Origin: Xanthobacteraceae bacterium | GTDB lineage: Bacteria; Pseudomonadota; Alphaproteobacteria; Rhizobiales; Xanthobacteraceae | DNA length: 64,000 bases | Assembly (NCBI GenBank): GCA_028290465.1 | Contig: JAQGJU010000012.1 | Coordinates: forward strand, 1 to 64,000 | Reading direction: 5' to 3' | Part shown: piece after piece, positions 42,856-51,764 of the stretch | Layout: each line of letters begins with the position of its first letter | Position numbering within the stretch: position 1 is the stretch's first letter | The notes under the pieces: model-generated | The model's database searches: none | The model's input: only the letters and a program-made list of their open reading frames with translations | What the model was told of the DNA's origin: nothing | Made by a program: the position numbers and the translations under genes

Positions 42856-43040
42856 TCGGACCTTTGTCGGTTGCTGGGTGCTTGGCTGCCTGGAAAGCCG
42901 CCGGCCTACCCCACGAATCCAGCGGGACGCCGTGCGCGCGGGTCTTCTAGCACGCACGCATCGACGAACCGAAATCCGAGCTTAAGGTATTATAGTAAGG
43001 AGGCTGGTGGGCGCTGGAAAGCTGTCATTTGCTATCCGTT

Positions 43041-43346
43041 TTAGCGCGAGCACTCGATGGCGACGAATTCGTCGCACGCCATGCCGGTGCAGGCCGGACC
43101 GCTGCTCACCGCGCCGGTGATGTCGTCGCGATCGACCTTGCGGAACGAGGCCGCCTGGGCGAACTGCTGCGTGCGACAGTAGGCCGCCGCCGCCGCCCGG
43201 CCGCAATTGTCGCCGGCCGCGAGGCAGCGGTCGACGCCGTAGCCGTCCGAATTATTGGCGATGATGAAGATACGCTTTTCGGCCATCGCCGAGTTGGCGG
43301 CGAAAAGTGCAGCAACAAAAACGGCAAGGGCGATCGGGGACCGCAT
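43041..43346 (-). CDS. Small exported Cys-rich protein
   Basis: A 101-residue protein. A clear signal peptide (MRSPIALAVFVAALFAANSAMA) is followed by EKRIFIIANNSDGYGVDRC and five more Cys in a short region (DNCGRA, AYCRTQQF, PACTGMAC, IECSR), so three disulfides are likely. A similar small family is common in Bradyrhizobium-like genomes, but I know no function for it. It lies upstream of psd on the same strand, separated by 185 bases. Confidence 0.75.
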   Translation of the reverse strand: MRSPIALAVFVAALFAANSAMAEKRIFIIANNSDGYGVDRCLAAGDNCGRAAAAAYCRTQQFAQAASFRKVDRDDITGAVSSGPACTGMACDEFVAIECSR

Positions 43347-43832
43347 GGTGAGGCGCTCGCTGTGTCGACCGGCTTCGGGATATCTACGGAGGATGCGCGC
43401 AAAAATATTAAGGGGCCGTTAACCCCGCCGACTCCCGCCAGCGGGCGGCTCTGTTCCCATGAATGCGATCCGGCGACAACCGCGGCGGCGCCGGATCCCG
43501 AGCTTTCCTGGCCCCCTGTGGCCGGTTCGCCACGGCGTCTTGTTTGAGCATGATCCTTTCCGAAAACCTTTTCGGATCTTGCCCTAAAGCCCCGAAAACC
43601 GCCGCTTTCGGCCTTGACGGCCCGGCCCGGCTCCACCATTCTCCCGCCGCATGAACGGCCTTTGCACATTCGCCGGCGCGAGCCGGGAGATTATTCGCTA
43701 GCGTCCCGCGCTGGCTGCGGCCGTCTTTTCTCCCCTTCGAGACAAAGCGAACGCCCGGCCAGCCAGGGCCGGTAAATGCGTGCATGCATTTCGCGTGCGG
43801 TAAGCGACTCAAGTGTCGCGTCGAGAGGACGA
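43347..43832. other. Gene-free interval upstream of cysS
   Basis: About 486 bases with no convincing gene. It holds one intergenic palindrome (43546-43585, GAGCATGATCC..CCGAAAACCTTTTCGG) and GC-rich inverted stretches near 43760-43790 (GCCCGGCCAGCCAGGGCC). It should contain promoters for cysS and for the small exported protein. Confidence 0.4.
43546..43585. repeat. Intergenic palindrome with CCGAAAA-CC-TTTTCGG core
   Basis: The core CCGAAAACCTTTTCGG is a perfect palindrome with a 2-base centre. The outer parts GCATGATCC and GGATCTTGC are nearly complementary. It is the same family as the copy at 31299. Confidence 0.65.
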
Positions 43833-45221
43833 ATGGAGCTCAAGCTCTACGATACGCTGTCGCGCGAAAAGCGCCCTTTCGAACCGCTCGATCCCAAGCG
43901 GGTGCGGATGTATGTCTGCGGCCCGACGGTCTACGACTTCGCCCATATCGGCAATGCGCGCCCGGTCATCGTGTTCGACGTGCTGTACCGGCTGCTGCGT
44001 CATGTCTACGGGCCGGACCGCGTCACCTATGTGCGCAACATCACCGACGTCGACGACAAGATCAACGCGCGGGCGGCACGGGATTTTCCCGACCTGCCGC
44101 TGAACGACGCCATACGCCGCGTCACCGAGAAGACCGCGCAACAGTTTCATGAAGACGTCGCGGCGCTCGGATGCTTGCCGCCGACGGTCGAACCCCGCGC
44201 GACTGAATTCGTGCTGCCGCGCGACGACGGCAAGACCGACATGGTCACGCTCATCCAGCAGCTCATTGCGCGCGGTCACGCCTATGAGGCCGGCGGCGAA
44301 GTGCTGTTCGATACGCAGTCGATGCCGGACTATGGAAAATTGGCCGGGCGTCAGTTGGACGAGCAGCAGGCCGGCGCGCGGATCGCCGTCGATGCGCACA
44401 AGAAGCATCCGACGGATTTCGTTCTGTGGAAGCAGTCTTCCGCCGATGAGCCCGGTTGGAAAAGTCCGTGGGGACGGGGCCGGCCGGGCTGGCACATCGA
44501 ATGCTCGGCGATGAGCGCGGCGTATCTTGGCGAGACCTTCGACATCCATGGCGGCGGGCTGGATCTGATCTTTCCGCACCACGAGAACGAGATCGCGCAG
44601 TCGCGTTGCGCGCACGGCACACCGTTCATGGCAAATTACTGGATGCACAACGGCTTCCTGCAGGTCGAAGGCGAGAAGATGTCGAAATCGCTCGGCAACT
44701 TCATCACCATCAACGAGTTGCTGACCGGCTGGCAGGGCACCAACTGGCCGGGCGACGCCGTCCGGCTGTGCATGCTGCGCACACAGTACCGTCAGCCGAT
44801 CAATTGGACGCTGCAAGGCCTTGAAGAGTCGGTGGCGACGCTGTCGAACTGGTACGATGGACTCGACAAGGAAAGCTCGCAGGCCGATCTGCCGGCCGAA
44901 GTCGCAGATGCCTTGGCCGATGACCTCAACACGCCGCAGATGATCGCGGCGCTGCATGGCCTGAAGCGGCGCGGCGACCTCAGCGGCCTGAAATCCGCGC
45001 TGCGTTTCCTCGGCTTCTCGAACAACCGCAAAGCGCTCACCCAGACCGTCGAGGTCAGCGATGATTTGGCCGTGAAGGTCGATGGCCTGATCGCGGCGCG
45101 CACGCGGGCCCGTCAGTCGAAGAACTTCGCCGAGTCCGACCGCATTCGCGACGAACTCGCCGCGATGGGCGTCGTGCTGAAAGACTCCAAGGAAGGCACC
45201 ACCTGGGAGATGGCGCGATGA
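43833..45221 (+). CDS. cysS: Cysteinyl-tRNA synthetase
   Basis: A 462-residue class I aminoacyl-tRNA synthetase. The HIGH-type motif is FAHIGNARP, the zinc-binding Cys and His are in [16 protein letters not shown] and HHENEIAQS, and the KMSKS motif is [10 protein letters not shown]. It charges tRNA-Cys. The start [13 protein letters not shown] has AGAGGAC upstream. It heads a run of three plus-strand genes with GNAT and cimA. Confidence 0.96.
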   Translation: MELKLYDTLSREKRPFEPLDPKRVRMYVCGPTVYDFAHIGNARPVIVFDVLYRLLRHVYGPDRVTYVRNITDVDDKINARAARDFPDLPLNDAIRRVTEKTAQQFHEDVAALGCLPPTVEPRATEFVLPRDDGKTDMVTLIQQLIARGHAYEAGGEVLFDTQSMPDYGKLAGRQLDEQQAGARIAVDAHKKHPTDFVLWKQSSADEPGWKSPWGRGRPGWHIECSAMSAAYLGETFDIHGGGLDLIFPHHENEIAQSRCAHGTPFMANYWMHNGFLQVEGEKMSKSLGNFITINELLTGWQGTNWPGDAVRLCMLRTQYRQPINWTLQGLEESVATLSNWYDGLDKESSQADLPAEVADALADDLNTPQMIAALHGLKRRGDLSGLKSALRFLGFSNNRKALTQTVEVSDDLAVKVDGLIAARTRARQSKNFAESDRIRDELAAMGVVLKDSKEGTTWEMAR

Positions 45222-45284
45222 CGGCCGCCGCAATGCCCCTTCCCTCGCCCCGCGCGCGAGAATGTAAAAAGGCAAGGTGATCGC

Positions 45285-45794
45285 ATGGGCCAAGCTTTCC
45301 CGAAACCCGGACTGCGGCCGTTTCTGGCAACGGACATTCCGCTGCTTGAAGACATTTTGCACACCAGCATCGAGGAACTGACCGCGGAAGACTATTCCGA
45401 GGATCAGCAGGCCGCCTGGGCGGCTTCGGTCGGCGATGCGGAGAAATTGGCGGCGCGGCTCGGCAAGCAGCTGACGCTGGTCGCCACCATCGGCAGCGGC
45501 CCGGTCGGCTTCGCGTCGCTGCGCGGCGACGACCATATCGACATGCTGTTCGTCCACCCGACCGCCGCGCGCCAGGGCGTCGCGACAGCGCTCATTGACG
45601 CGATGGAAAAACTGGCCGGCGGGCGCGGCACCGCCAAGCTCACAGTCGATGCCAGCGACACCGCGCGGCCGTTCTTCGAGAAACGGGGCTATACGGCGAC
45701 GCTGCGCAACACCATCGCGCTCGGCGCCGAATGGCTCGGCAACACCACCATGCAGAAGACCCTGGCGGCACCGCCGACGAGGGAAACGCAATGA
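45285..45794 (+). CDS. GNAT-family N-acetyltransferase
   Basis: A 169-residue acetyltransferase. The acetyl-CoA binding segment is MLFVHPTAARQGVATALIDAM, with the FEKRGYTATLRNTI C-terminal motif. The family acetylates amines; the substrate here is unknown. It follows cysS by 63 bases and overlaps cimA by four (ATGA at 45791), so it is coupled to cimA translation. Confidence 0.9.
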   Translation: MGQAFPKPGLRPFLATDIPLLEDILHTSIEELTAEDYSEDQQAAWAASVGDAEKLAARLGKQLTLVATIGSGPVGFASLRGDDHIDMLFVHPTAARQGVATALIDAMEKLAGGRGTAKLTVDASDTARPFFEKRGYTATLRNTIALGAEWLGNTTMQKTLAAPPTRETQ

Positions 45795-47386
45795 GCCGCG
45801 AACGCCTCTATCTGTTCGACACCACGCTACGCGACGGCGCGCAGATGAACGGCGTCGACTTCACGCTGCATGACAAGATCCGCATCGCCGGAATGCTCGA
45901 CGACCTCGGCATCGACTATGTCGAAGGCGGCTATCCGGGCGCCAATCCGACCGACACCGAATTCTTCGCCAAAGATCATGACCTGAAGGCGACGTTCACG
46001 GCGTTCGGCATGACCCGCCGGCCGGGCCGCTCGGCCTCCAACGATCCCGGCCTGAACACCTTGCTGCAAGCCAAGGCCGATGCGATCTGCTTCGTGGCGA
46101 AGTCCTGGGACTATCACGTCCGCGTGGCGCTGGAGACCACCAACGAAGAGAACATCGCCTCGATCCGCGACAGCGTGCGGGCCGCCAAGGCCAAAGGCTT
46201 TGAGGTGCTGCTCGACTGCGAGCATTTCTTCGACGGCTACAAGGCCAACCCGCAATTCGCCCTGGCCTGCGCGCGCGCCGCCTATGAGGAAGGCGCGCGC
46301 TGGGTGGTGCTGTGCGACACCAATGGCGGCACGCTGCCGCACGAGGTCGAACGCATCGTCGGCGAGGTCGTCAAGGCGATCCCCGGCGACCATGTCGGCA
46401 TCCATGCGCATAACGACACCGAACAGGCGGTCGCGAACTCGTTCGCGGCGGTGCGGGCCGGCGCGCGGCAGATCCAGGGCACGCTGAACGGACTTGGCGA
46501 GCGCTGCGGCAATGCCAACCTCACCTCGATCATTCCGACGCTGAAGCTCAAATCCGAATTCGCCGACAGTTTCGACATCGGCGTGTCGGATGACGGGCTC
46601 CAGCAGCTCGCCCATGTGTCGCGCACGCTCGACGAGATCCTCAATCGGGCGCCGGACCGGCATGCGCCCTATGTCGGCGACAGCGCGTTCGCGACCAAGG
46701 CCGGCATCCATGCGTCCGCCATCCTGAAGGAGCCGGCAACCTACGAGCATGTCCGGCCGGAAAGCATCGGCAATGCCCGCAAACTGATGGTGTCCGACCA
46801 GGGCGGCCGTTCCAACGTTCTGGCCGAACTGGAGCGCGTCGGGATTAAGGTCGACAAGGACGATGCCAGGATCGCGCGGCTGCTCGACCTCGTCAAGGAG
46901 CGCGAGGCCGACGGCTTTGCCTATGAGGCGGCCGAGGCCTCGTTCGAGCTGCTGGCCCGCCGCGCGCTCGGCACCGTACCGAACTATTTCGACGTGCTGC
47001 AGTTCGACGTCAATGTCGAGCATCGCTTCAATGCCAAGGGCGAGCGCATCACGGTCAGCATGGCTGTCGTCAAGGTGAAGGTCGGCGACGAGACGCTGAT
47101 CTCGGCCGCCGAAGGCAACGGCCCGGTCAATGCGCTGGACGTCGCGCTGCGAAAAGATCTCGGCAAATATCAGAGCCTGATTGCCGGCCTGGAACTGACC
47201 GACTATCGCGTGCGCATCCTCAACGCAGGTACGGAGGCCGTGACCCGGGTGCTGATCGAAAGCGGCGATGAGACCGGCGCGCGCTGGACCACCATCGGGG
47301 TGTCGCCGAACATCATCGACGCCTCGTTCCAGGCACTGATGGACTCGATCGTCTACAAGCTGGTGAAATCGAACGCGCCGGGATAG
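45791..47386 (+). CDS. cimA: (R)-citramalate synthase
   Basis: A 531-residue enzyme of the isopropylmalate/homocitrate synthase superfamily. The DRE-TIM barrel opens FDTTLRDGAQMNGVDF, the catalytic and metal residues include HAHNDTEQAVANSF and TLNGLGERCGNAN, and the C-terminal regulatory domain is complete (FDVNVEHRFNAKGERITVS). It condenses acetyl-CoA with pyruvate to citramalate, giving a threonine-independent route to 2-oxobutyrate and isoleucine. Length and the GERCGNANL motif match the CimA type rather than LeuA. Confidence 0.92.
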   Translation: MSRERLYLFDTTLRDGAQMNGVDFTLHDKIRIAGMLDDLGIDYVEGGYPGANPTDTEFFAKDHDLKATFTAFGMTRRPGRSASNDPGLNTLLQAKADAICFVAKSWDYHVRVALETTNEENIASIRDSVRAAKAKGFEVLLDCEHFFDGYKANPQFALACARAAYEEGARWVVLCDTNGGTLPHEVERIVGEVVKAIPGDHVGIHAHNDTEQAVANSFAAVRAGARQIQGTLNGLGERCGNANLTSIIPTLKLKSEFADSFDIGVSDDGLQQLAHVSRTLDEILNRAPDRHAPYVGDSAFATKAGIHASAILKEPATYEHVRPESIGNARKLMVSDQGGRSNVLAELERVGIKVDKDDARIARLLDLVKEREADGFAYEAAEASFELLARRALGTVPNYFDVLQFDVNVEHRFNAKGERITVSMAVVKVKVGDETLISAAEGNGPVNALDVALRKDLGKYQSLIAGLELTDYRVRILNAGTEAVTRVLIESGDETGARWTTIGVSPNIIDASFQALMDSIVYKLVKSNAPG

Positions 47387-47446
47387 TGAGCAAGCAGCAT
47401 TCTATCCTTCCTGCCCCCCGACACACGTTCGGCACAAGGCGCGCGA

Positions 47447-48169
47447 ATGCAACTCAGTTCAAAATGGCGCACATCGATCTTAAAGCGCGTCCGCCGCGCG
47501 CAACGCGCGCTGGGCACCAACGTTATCACTTGCTCCTATTTTGGCGCGAAGCTGTCCGTCGATATGCGGGATCTTGTCGGTTACGAAATCGCGATCAATC
47601 GCTTTGAACACCGCAACCTTGAACAGTTTGCCGAAACCTGCCGAATTCTCCACCCGGATTTCATGATCGACGTCGGAGCGAATATCGGCCTTTACTCCTG
47701 CGTTATCGGAGCCAACGGCTTTGCCGACCGGATCATCGCATTTGAGCCGAACCCCGATAATTATTCTGATCTTTGTGCCAACATTGAACGCAACGGACTA
47801 ACCGCCATATCCGCGGCCTATCAAAAAGCTGTGGGAGACAAAAGCGACCATGTACGGGTGACCGCACGTGACGGCACAAATTTTGGTCTGTGCGCGATAT
47901 CGGAAAATGGCCCACATGTCGCGGAAATGGTCGCGCTCGACAACATGATATCCGTTGTCGGAAAATCGATCGCCATCAAGATCGATGTCGAGGACCATGA
48001 GCCGTTTGTGTTGAATGGCGCAAAGCAACTGCTTAGTCGCAATTTTGGCTTTGCCCAGATCGAGGCCCGCGATGAGGGTGCTCTGGAGGTTGTTACCGAG
48101 CTGATGCGGTCATTTGGCTGGGCGATGATTGACCGGCACGCGCTAGACGCCATGTATGAGCGACGATAG
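47447..48169 (+). CDS. FkbM-family methyltransferase
   Basis: A 240-residue SAM-dependent methyltransferase. Motif I is MIDVGANIGLYSCVIG, followed by IIAFEPNPDNYSDLCANIE and AIKIDVEDHEPFVLNGA, the FkbM hallmarks. These enzymes methylate hydroxyls on sugars or other glycans. Base composition is visibly lower in GC and codon use less biased than in flanking genes, which suggests recent transfer. It stands alone 60 bases after cimA. Confidence 0.87.
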   Translation: MQLSSKWRTSILKRVRRAQRALGTNVITCSYFGAKLSVDMRDLVGYEIAINRFEHRNLEQFAETCRILHPDFMIDVGANIGLYSCVIGANGFADRIIAFEPNPDNYSDLCANIERNGLTAISAAYQKAVGDKSDHVRVTARDGTNFGLCAISENGPHVAEMVALDNMISVVGKSIAIKIDVEDHEPFVLNGAKQLLSRNFGFAQIEARDEGALEVVTELMRSFGWAMIDRHALDAMYERR

Positions 48170-48213
48170 CGCGGCGTTCTCCGGGCGTCGGCCGTCCGTC
48201 TGAGAGACTGTCC

Positions 48214-48591
48214 ATGATTGATCACGTCTCCGTCGCAGTCCGGGATCTCGAAGCGAGCGCCGGCTTTTATGAAGCGGTGCTTGGCGCCATCGGCTACGCG
48301 CTTCTGGAAACGCGGCCGAACACCATCGCGTTCGGCAAAAAATATCCCGAGTTCTGGATCAATCGTCGGCCGGGAATGCCGCCCGTCGCCGACGACAGCG
48401 GCGCCCATGTCGGGCTGCGGGCCGCGAGCGCCCAGGCAGTCGACGCGTTTCATGCGGCGGCGCTGGCGGCGGGCGGCCGGAGCGACGGCGCGCCCGGCTT
48501 ACGGCCGCAGCATGGCGAAGGTTATTACGCGGCGTTCGTGCACGATCCGGACGGCAACCGCATCGAGGCGGTCGCCTTCGTCAAGACGTAG
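48214..48591 (+). CDS. VOC-family (glyoxalase/bleomycin-resistance-like) protein
   Basis: A 125-residue protein with the paired beta-alpha-beta units of the vicinal oxygen chelate fold: MIDHVSVAVRDLEASAGFYE at the start and YYAAFVHDPDGNRIEAV at the end. The likely metal positions are His4 and the Glu of NRIEAVAF. The substrate is unknown; small solitary VOC proteins are common. Confidence 0.9.
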   Translation: MIDHVSVAVRDLEASAGFYEAVLGAIGYALLETRPNTIAFGKKYPEFWINRRPGMPPVADDSGAHVGLRAASAQAVDAFHAAALAAGGRSDGAPGLRPQHGEGYYAAFVHDPDGNRIEAVAFVKT

Positions 48592-48606
48592 AGCGCATTC
48601 AGCAGA

Positions 48607-49209
48607 CTACATCCGCTCGACGACTTCCGGGGGCTCGGCCAACACTTCGGGTATGCCGGCCGCGGCGGCGCGCAGCTTCGGCACGATGTCCGACACCTTG
48701 TCGCAGACCACGAAGTTCATGTTCGAGGCCGAGTGTACGAAGCCCTGCTCGACCATATGGCTGATGGTCTCGAGCAGCGGCTCCCAGAAATTCAGGATGT
48801 TGGCGAGCAGGATCGGCTTTTTGTGGCGGCCGAGCTGCGCCCAGGTGAGTTGCTCGACGAGTTCTTCCAGCGTGCCGATGCCGCCCGGCAACGCGACGAA
48901 AGCGTCGGCGCGCTCGAACATCAACTGCTTACGTTCGTGCATGTTGTCGGTGACGATCAGTTCGTCGGCGCCGCCATAGCCGAGTTCCTTTTCGATCAGG
49001 AACTTCGGGATGATGCCGGTGACCTTGCCGCCATGCTTGACGACCGATTCCGCAACGGCCCCCATGAGGCCGAGCGCGCCGCCGCCATAGATCAGGCGGA
49101 TATCGTTTTCGGCCATTACCCGACCGAGTTCGCGTGCCGCCTGAATAAAGGCTGGGTCGCGACCGGTGGCAGAACCGCAATAGACGCAGATAGCTTTGAT
49201 GGTGCTCAT
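48607..49209 (-). CDS. LOG-family protein, TIGR00730-type (putative cytokinin riboside 5'-monophosphate phosphoribohydrolase)
   Basis: A 200-residue Rossmann-fold protein. The PGGxGTxxE signature appears as PGGIGTLEELVEQLTWAQLG, and the nucleotide-binding segment is YGGGALGLMGAVAE. Family members cleave the N-glycosidic bond of nucleoside 5'-monophosphates, producing cytokinin bases in some organisms. In this plant-associated lineage such a role is possible but not shown. The start MSTIKAICVY at 49209 is preferred; the longer reading to 49353 looks non-coding. Confidence 0.9.
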   Translation of the reverse strand: MSTIKAICVYCGSATGRDPAFIQAARELGRVMAENDIRLIYGGGALGLMGAVAESVVKHGGKVTGIIPKFLIEKELGYGGADELIVTDNMHERKQLMFERADAFVALPGGIGTLEELVEQLTWAQLGRHKKPILLANILNFWEPLLETISHMVEQGFVHSASNMNFVVCDKVSDIVPKLRAAAAGIPEVLAEPPEVVERM

Positions 49210-49419
49210 GAAGCGATCTTGCATTGCACAATTTCGACGGGCCGGCAACCCGCAATAACGCCGGACGGACCGGTTTGTTCGGCCGACCTCCCCCACCCGA
49301 CCTCCCCCAGGGGAATTTCCGTCCCTGCCCGGATGATTGTCCGGGTGAATCATCCTATATGGGTTCTAAACTGTAGTTCGATGGCCCGTTCCGGCGGACC
49401 GTCCTGTTCGGGCTTGTTC

Positions 49420-51405
49420 ATGACCAATCCACATACCGCTCCTGCCGACCACAAGGCGCACAACAAGACGCCCGAGGTGGCTGCCGAGCGTGGCGCTCTC
49501 CTGACCACCCTCATTCACCTGTGGCCTTATATCTGGCCGTCGGACCGGCGCGACCTGAAATGGCGCGTGGTGCTGGCCATGGTGCTGCTGCTGGTGGCGA
49601 AGCTCGCGACCATCGCGGTGCCGTTCACCTTCAAATGGGCGACCGACGCGCTGGCCAAGCCGGCGACCGCCGCCAGCGCTTCATCCGACTGGATGGTCTA
49701 TCTGCTGGCCGCGCCGATCCTGATGACCGTCGCCTATGGCGGCATGCGGATCGTGATGGCCGTGTTCACGCAGATGCGCGACGGGCTGTTCGCCAAGGTG
49801 GCGATGCACGCGGTGCGCCGCCTCGCCTATCGGACCTTCGAGCACATGCACATGCTGTCGCTGCGCTTCCACCTGGAACGCAAGACCGGCGGTCTGACCC
49901 GGGTGCTGGAGCGCGGCCGCAACGGCATCGAGACCATCGTGCGCATGGTCATCCTGCAACTAGCCCCGATCATCATCGAACTTGTCCTGATTGTCGGTGT
50001 GCTGCTGTGGATGTTCGACTGGCGCTACGTGATCGTCATCCTGGTCACGGTGGTGATCTACATGGCATTCACCTACTACGCCACCGAGTGGCGCATCGGC
50101 ATTCGCCGCAAGATGAACGACAGTGATACCGACGCCAATTCCAAGGCGATCGACTCGCTGCTCAATTACGAGACGGTGAAGTATTTCAGCGCCGAGCAAC
50201 GCGAGGCGCAGCGCTACGACCGTTCGATGGCACGCTACGAGGACGCCAGCGTCCAGGCCTATACGTCGCTCGCGGTGCTCAATGCCGGCCAGGCAGCGAT
50301 CTTCACCGTCGGCCTCGGCGCCACAATGATCATGTGCGCCATCGGCATCCAGAACGGCACCAATACGGTCGGCGATTTCGTGATGATCAACGCGATGATG
50401 ATTCAGCTCTACCAGCCGCTGAACTTCATGGGCATGGTGTATCGCGAGATCAAGCAGGCGGTGACCGACATCGAGTTGATGTTCTCCATGCTGCAACGCG
50501 AACCTGAAATCGAGGACCGTCCCGGCGCCTTGCCGCTCGCGGTGGCGAACGGCGCCATCCGTTTCGAAGATGTCGTATTCGCCTACGATCCGAACCGGCC
50601 CATTTTGAAGGGACTCTCGTTCGAGGTGCCGGCCGGAAAGACCGTCGCTATCGTCGGTCCGTCGGGGGCCGGGAAGTCGACCATCTCGCGACTGCTGTAT
50701 CGTTTTTACGATGTAACCTCGGGCCGCGTCACCATCGACGGCCAGGACATTCGCGAGGTGACGCAGGCCTCGCTGCGCCGGGCGATCGGCATGGTGCCGC
50801 AAGACACGGTGCTGTTCAACGATACCATCCGCTACAACATCCGCTATGGCCGCTGGGAAGCCAGCGATGCCGAAGTCGAGGCCGCGGCCGGATTGGCGCA
50901 GATCGACCGCTTCATTCGCCTCTCGCCCAAAGGCTACGAAACCGAAGTCGGCGAGCGCGGGCTGAAGCTTTCGGGCGGCGAAAAGCAGCGCGTGGCGATT
51001 GCCCGCACCATCCTGAAGGCGCCGCCGATCCTGTTGCTGGACGAGGCGACGTCGGCGCTCGACAGCCATACCGAGCGGGAAATTCAGGACGCGTTGGAAA
51101 GCGTGTCACGCGGCCGCACCACCTTGGTGATCGCACACCGGCTGTCGACCATCGTCGGCGCCGACGAGATCATCGTGCTCGACCAGGGCCGGATCGCGGA
51201 GCGAGGCTCGCATCAGGGGCTGCTGGCGCAGCGCGGTCTTTACGCCAGCATGTGGAACCGGCAGCGCGAAGCCGAGGCCGCGCGCGAGAAGCTGGCGCAA
51301 GTCGACGACGACGACGCGGCGCCGAACCGCAATCCGCCGATCGTGGCAGGTGCTGTTGAGACGGCAACGGAAGCGGTCCCTGCGCAGGTCGACGCGGCGG
51401 AGTGA
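49420..51405 (+). CDS. ATM1/HMT-type ABC exporter (fused membrane and ATPase domains)
   Basis: A 661-residue half-transporter. Six helices (from about VLAMVLLLVAKLATIAV) are followed by the coupling-region motif SLLNYETVKYFSAEQREAQR, which is characteristic of mitochondrial ATM1 and bacterial Atm1 exporters. The ABC domain has GPSGAGKSTISRLLYRFYD, LSGGEKQRVAIARTIL and LLLDEATSALD. The glutathione-binding Asn/Tyr region (YQPLNFMGMVYREIKQA) is present. It probably exports glutathione-metal or persulfide compounds. The start at 49420 is chosen; an in-frame ATG at 49381 is possible. Confidence 0.92.
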   Translation: MTNPHTAPADHKAHNKTPEVAAERGALLTTLIHLWPYIWPSDRRDLKWRVVLAMVLLLVAKLATIAVPFTFKWATDALAKPATAASASSDWMVYLLAAPILMTVAYGGMRIVMAVFTQMRDGLFAKVAMHAVRRLAYRTFEHMHMLSLRFHLERKTGGLTRVLERGRNGIETIVRMVILQLAPIIIELVLIVGVLLWMFDWRYVIVILVTVVIYMAFTYYATEWRIGIRRKMNDSDTDANSKAIDSLLNYETVKYFSAEQREAQRYDRSMARYEDASVQAYTSLAVLNAGQAAIFTVGLGATMIMCAIGIQNGTNTVGDFVMINAMMIQLYQPLNFMGMVYREIKQAVTDIELMFSMLQREPEIEDRPGALPLAVANGAIRFEDVVFAYDPNRPILKGLSFEVPAGKTVAIVGPSGAGKSTISRLLYRFYDVTSGRVTIDGQDIREVTQASLRRAIGMVPQDTVLFNDTIRYNIRYGRWEASDAEVEAAAGLAQIDRFIRLSPKGYETEVGERGLKLSGGEKQRVAIARTILKAPPILLLDEATSALDSHTEREIQDALESVSRGRTTLVIAHRLSTIVGADEIIVLDQGRIAERGSHQGLLAQRGLYASMWNRQREAEAAREKLAQVDDDDAAPNRNPPIVAGAVETATEAVPAQVDAAE

Positions 51406-51418
51406 GGTGCTCAAACGG

Positions 51419-51572
51419 CCTCATGGTGAGGAGCCCGCGCAGCGGGCATCTCGAACACGCAAGTCGGCTATAGCCGACTTGCGCACCATGATGCCGAAGT
51501 CGGGCAAGCCCGACTTCGGGTGGCCGCCCATCCTTCGAGACGCGCTCTTGCAGAGCGCTCTTCAGGATGAGG
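51419..51572. repeat. CCTCATGGTGAGGAGC palindromic repeat with internal hairpins
   Basis: The outer arms CCTCATGGTGAGGAGC and GCTCTTCAGGATGAGG match the family at 40331. Inside are GCCCGCGCAGCGGGC, a perfect 24-base palindrome at 51459-51482 starting GCAAGTCGGCTA, and a 12-base-arm hairpin starting CCGAAGTCGGGC at 51494-51519. It lies just after the ABC exporter gene and next to the convergent DUF2783 gene, and is probably a terminator for one or both. Confidence 0.75.
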
Positions 51573-51762
51573 CGGAATTAGGTTTCGCCAGCGCAATCGC
51601 CTCCCGCAGCACATCGAGATCGCCGATGTGGTTGGCCAGGATCAGCACCAGCTTAGCGTCCAGCGCGGCGGCTTCCGGTTCGCTGAGCCCGCGTCGCGCC
51701 TCGACCAGCGCCACATAGGCGGCATCCGGACTGGCGAATTGCGTCACCGTGACGAGCTTCAT
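51562..51762 (-). CDS. DUF2783 small protein
   Basis: A 66-residue protein with the segment AYVALVEARRGLSEPEAAAL and LVLILANHIGDLDVLREAI, the whole of a DUF2783 domain. It starts two bases after the stop of the FAD-dependent hydroxylase and is almost certainly cotranscribed. DUF2783 genes are commonly paired with flavin hydroxylases. No function is established; a chaperone or regulatory subunit is possible. The start at 51762 has AAGGTG upstream. Confidence 0.85.
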   Translation of the reverse strand: MKLVTVTQFASPDAAYVALVEARRGLSEPEAAALDAKLVLILANHIGDLDVLREAIALAKPNSASS

Positions 51763-51764
51763 GA

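Noticed and set aside
43809-45791. A 660-residue open frame on the minus strand opposite cysS and the GNAT gene
   Set aside because: It mirrors two genes with intact catalytic motifs on the plus strand, and its translation is Arg/Ala/Gly-rich without domain signals. Such frames are expected on the antisense strand of GC-rich genes.
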